From positions 1-16,531 of the forward strand of contig JAUXAX010000045.1 in the NCBI GenBank assembly GCA_030619685.1: a stretch of 16,531 bases of DNA, in the 5' to 3' direction. Shown here piece by piece: positions 14,234-16,531 of the stretch; positions within the stretch are counted from its first letter, which is position 1; the number at the start of each line of letters is the position of its first letter. The stretch is from Dehalococcoidia bacterium (GTDB taxonomy: Bacteria > Chloroflexota > Dehalococcoidia > SZUA-161). Both the position numbers and the translations under genes were made by a program. The notes beneath the pieces were generated by a model that saw only the letters and a program-made list of their open reading frames with translations, made no database searches and was not told the DNA's origin.

Positions 14234-15397
14234 ATGAACTCGCGAGAACGGATACTCACCGCTTTGAACCATAGAGAGCCGGATCGGGTCCCTTTTGACA
14301 TGGGCGGTACGGTGCTTACTGGCATCAATGTAAAAGCCTATACAGCGTTGCGACACTACCTGGGATTGCCGCGTATTGAGCCCACTATAGTCGATGTCGT
14401 GCAACAGTTGGCTCAAGTCGATGACGACGTGTTGGATCGCCTAGGGGTGGACGTTAAGAACGTTGCGCCGCGCTCTTCTGCCAGCTACCAGATAGAGATC
14501 GAGGAGATGGAGGATGGCAACTATACCTACTTCTATGACGAATATGGAATCGGGTGGCGAATGCCGAAGGTCGGTGGTTTGTATTATGACATGTTCGATC
14601 ACCCCCTGAGAGGTGATATTGACGAATCGGATGTTGACTGCTACGTATTGCCTGATCCAAAAGACCTGGCTCGTTTCGCTGGCCTCAGAGAGGCCGCAGA
14701 GAGAGTGATTGAAGAGGAAAAGCGGGCTTTGGTTGTGGGAAATCTCTCTGCCGGCATCTTCGAGATGTATTTGTGGACCCGTGGTTTCATGAAAGGCTAC
14801 GCCGATTTCATTGGCAAGCCTGCACTCTCACAGAAGATAATGCACCGCTTTATGGATTTGCAATTGGCCTACTGGGAGAAGATGTTCGACGTACTGGGTG
14901 ACATGATCGATATAGTTCAACTCGCTGACGATTTTGCTGGGCAAAACGATATGCTCATCTCACCCAGCTCTTATCGTAGGTATATCAAACCACTGCACAA
15001 GCAGTTGTTTGATTTCATCCGTTCTCGCAGCAGCGCTAAGATCTTCTTGCACTCCTGTGGCTCTATTCGTAAAGTCATCCCAGACCTGATAGAGATCGGA
15101 CTGGATATTATCAACCCGGTGCAGGTTAGTGCAGCTGGCATGGATTCGGCCGAGCTGAAGCGTGAGTACGGAAAAGACCTCACTTTCTGGGGCGGCGGCG
15201 TAGATACACAACGAGCGTTTGACGAGAATCATGCTCCCGAAGAGGTGAGCGAAGATGTCAAGCGTCGCATCACTGACCTGATGCCCGGCGGTGGATTCGT
15301 ATTCGCTACCGTTCACAATATCCAGCACAATGTGCCTCCTGAGAATATTATGGCGATGTGGGAAACGCTTCAGGAGTACGGGATATACACAAGCTAA
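14234..15397 (+). CDS. Uroporphyrinogen-decarboxylase-superfamily protein (MtaA/CmuA-like)
   Basis: 387 residues. The N terminus MNSRERILTALNHREPDRVP and the HSCGSIRKVIPDLIEIGLDI block (His273, Cys275) mark the URO-D superfamily branch that includes corrinoid-linked methyltransferases such as MtaA and CmuA, where H-x-C binds zinc. True HemE is ruled out: it lacks the RQAGRYLPEY-type N-terminal motif. WGGGVDTQRAF is typical of the branch. The third zinc ligand, a Cys in MtaA, seems replaced in FATVHNIQHNVPPENI, where His residues stand. No corrinoid protein is adjacent. AGAGG precedes the chosen ATG by about 7 bases; a start six codons upstream is less likely. Co-transcription with the glycosidase suggests a shared substrate, possibly a methylated or aryl glycoside; this is inference. 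Confidence 0.85.
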   Translation: MNSRERILTALNHREPDRVPFDMGGTVLTGINVKAYTALRHYLGLPRIEPTIVDVVQQLAQVDDDVLDRLGVDVKNVAPRSSASYQIEIEEMEDGNYTYFYDEYGIGWRMPKVGGLYYDMFDHPLRGDIDESDVDCYVLPDPKDLARFAGLREAAERVIEEEKRALVVGNLSAGIFEMYLWTRGFMKGYADFIGKPALSQKIMHRFMDLQLAYWEKMFDVLGDMIDIVQLADDFAGQNDMLISPSSYRRYIKPLHKQLFDFIRSRSSAKIFLHSCGSIRKVIPDLIEIGLDIINPVQVSAAGMDSAELKREYGKDLTFWGGGVDTQRAFDENHAPEEVSEDVKRRITDLMPGGGFVFATVHNIQHNVPPENIMAMWETLQEYGIYTS

Positions 15398-15481
15398 TGT
15401 TAATGGTTTTAGCAAATCTATAGTGCTCCGAAAGGACTAGGTTTTGGAACAGGGCCTGCAACCATCGCCGCCATGAAATAG

Positions 15482-15507
15482 GAAGCCCCGGCATAGGCCG
15501 GGGCTTC
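15482..15507. terminator. Strong GC-rich hairpin terminator
   Basis: GAAGCCCCGGC (15482-15492) and GCCGGGGCTTC (15497-15507) pair perfectly over 11 bases around an ATAG loop. It lies 85 bases after the URO-D-like stop. The T tract is poor (TCTCGTTG), but the AAGCCCC-loop-GGGGCTT form is that of common intrinsic terminators; it could also stop minus-strand transcripts coming from the PurM-like gene. Confidence 0.75.
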
Positions 15508-15605
15508 TCGTTGCACTCTATTGCGAGTAGCCGCATCTCTAGATAGCAGAGGGCAATGATGCAACAAAAGCGAGGATTGTTGGACGCCTTGCTTTACTTT
15601 CTATG

Positions 15606-15684
15606 TGGTCGCCACTGGTGGTGGATTCGAACCACTGATACCCTGATTAGAAATCAGCATCAATAACTCACTCACCCGGTGGCG
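15606..15684 (-). tRNA. tRNA-shaped element, UCU (Arg) anticodon, abnormal D arm
   Basis: Read on the minus strand, this 79-base piece has an anticodon arm CTGA-TTTCTAA-TCAG with anticodon TCT (15651-15649), a 5-base variable loop, and a T arm GTGG-TTCGAAT-CCAC. It ends GTGGCG-A-CCA, and GTGGCG pairs perfectly with CGCCAC at its 5' end (15684-15679). Counting from 15684, anticodon and T-loop fall at canonical positions 34-36 and 54-60. However, positions 8-26 lack the D-arm consensus, three extra bases sit between T and acceptor stems, and the 5' part lies inside the end of the PurM-like gene. It is best read as the 3' half of a tRNA-Arg gene joined to foreign DNA (an att-like junction); a functional tRNA is unlikely. 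Confidence 0.45.
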
Positions 15685-16531
15685 GAAGAGTGATTTTTTC
15701 AGGCTCAAAAACTATACAACGTTCTCCCTCTTCAACCTCACCAAGGTCATAAAGTTCATACCCCACTTTTTGACCGATTTCCAAAATGTGTTCAACTTCC
15801 TCTTCAGGAACAAATATGTAAAAGCCAATCCCCCAATTAAAAGTTTTGAGGCAATCTTCTAAAGCCACGCCAAGCTCTCGCATAAACTGGAAAAGTGGCG
15901 GAACCTCTACCCAGCGCCGAATCCGGTAAGTAAGCGACCGTTTATCAAAAGCAATTTTACCAACTCCGTCACCAGTGCCCGGAAGTAACGCATGAATGTG
16001 GATTCCGGCTTCAAGCAAGGCTTCAACCAGCGCTACATAGGAACGGGTTGGAATGAGGGCCTCCTCTCCCAGAGTCTGGCCATTGGGAAGCATATGGAGG
16101 AATTGGTCTTTCAAAGTCAAGGCTCTTCTAATCACTAGAGAGATCCCATTAGCATGAAGACCAGACGAGGTTACGCCAATAATGTGATCCCCTACTTGAA
16201 GCTCACGGCCAGTGATTAGTCTTTCGGGTGGGGCAATGATACCGATTACACTTCCACTTAGAGAAGGGGCGCTTCTTACAGGCGATTCAGCTTTAACTAG
16301 ATAGCGGAGCGCCGGTGATTCTCCACCTAGCAATGCCATTCCGCACATTTCACAGGCTTGATAAAAGCTTTCAGCCAGAGTTTGAGCGCGAGACTCATCT
16401 TTAAACCAATCGCTATCCCCAGCTGCCACTTCGTCAGTATAGGCAACAGGAAGTGCACCTCGACGGATCACATCAACCACTGCCATAAGGGCAGTATCTA
16501 TGCCGATACCTTCGTAATATGTTCTTCCTGT
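15668..16531 (-). CDS. PurM-like (AIR synthase-related) protein, 5' end outside window
   Basis: 287 C-terminal residues of a PurM-superfamily ATP-binding protein. PurM makes aminoimidazole ribonucleotide in purine synthesis. Family marks are IGIDTALMAVVDVI (compare the IGID..AM.VNDI block of PurM), MCGMALLGGESPAL (the GGE motif), GDHIIGVTSSGLHANGISLV, and a late LLPGTGDGVGKI where PurM has HITGGG. The last difference and the unusual sequence between blocks indicate a divergent paralogue rather than the housekeeping enzyme. The C terminus is ITLPPPGE. Base composition differs from the neighbours: 15781-15840 is 22/60 GC, against 38/60 for 5581-5640 in etfB, suggesting transfer. Its last codons overlap a tRNA-shaped element. 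Confidence 0.8.
   Translation of the reverse strand, partial: TGRTYYEGIGIDTALMAVVDVIRRGALPVAYTDEVAAGDSDWFKDESRAQTLAESFYQACEMCGMALLGGESPALRYLVKAESPVRSAPSLSGSVIGIIAPPERLITGRELQVGDHIIGVTSSGLHANGISLVIRRALTLKDQFLHMLPNGQTLGEEALIPTRSYVALVEALLEAGIHIHALLPGTGDGVGKIAFDKRSLTYRIRRWVEVPPLFQFMRELGVALEDCLKTFNWGIGFYIFVPEEEVEHILEIGQKVGYELYDLGEVEEGERCIVFEPEKITLPPPGE

Noticed and set aside
14234..15397. HemE, the haem-pathway uroporphyrinogen decarboxylase
   Set aside because: The N-terminal catalytic arginine motif of HemE is missing, and the HxCG metal-site block places it in the methyltransferase-like branch.

Overview
The window looks like a chromosomal piece of an anaerobic or facultatively anaerobic bacterium with about 55-60 % GC in its core genes. 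A Chloroflexota/Dehalococcoidia-like lineage is my best guess. It rests on an electron-transfer-flavoprotein module with a ferredoxin fused to the alpha subunit, an AspRS of the predicted non-discriminating type, acyl-CoA metabolism, and repeat-rich spacers. It is an inference from style, not a taxonomic proof.

Left part (1-4000). A nearly complete aspS on the minus strand lacks only its C-terminal tail at the window edge. A sigma70-type promoter lies so close to its ATG that the mRNA is probably leaderless. Upstream, on the same strand, is a small protein with one eukaryote-like C2H2 zinc finger and a coiled coil. Its reading frame continues, after an amber codon, into 45 more protein-like codons. 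The 200 bases in front of it hold about eight copies of AACACAGT in both orientations, some overlapping its likely promoter, which suggests an operator array. A spacer with a 59-base-period direct repeat and hairpins follows, then a plus-strand FMN-dependent nitronate monooxygenase/FabK-like gene ending at a perfect 13-bp-arm palindrome.

Middle (4000-10700). A promoter precedes a tight plus-strand operon: acyl-CoA dehydrogenase, EtfB and EtfA with two ferredoxin clusters. This is the gene order of caffeyl-CoA-reductase-type, possibly electron-bifurcating, complexes. Converging on it is a complete minus-strand dTDP-L-rhamnose operon, rmlA-rmlC-rmlD-rmlB, with its own promoter.

Right part (10700-16531) is accessory in character. 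It has a composite of REP-like palindromes, a small unknown protein, a degraded spacer containing a tRNA 3'-end fragment, an EVE/PUA-like protein, and a two-gene unit under a strong promoter. That unit encodes a cellulase-like TIM-barrel glycosidase and a uroporphyrinogen-decarboxylase-superfamily (MtaA/CmuA-like) protein. After a strong hairpin terminator, a minus-strand, clearly AT-richer PurM-like (AIR synthase-related) gene runs off the window. Its 3' end overlaps an odd tRNA-shaped sequence with a UCU anticodon and no normal D arm. The two tRNA pieces, the composition shift and the gene-poor DNA point to integration and decay of mobile DNA here, although no integrase or transposase gene is visible.

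The most interesting signals are the zinc finger with its putative operator array and amber-separated tail, the tRNA-shaped element joined to the PurM-like gene, and the glycosidase/URO-D pair.
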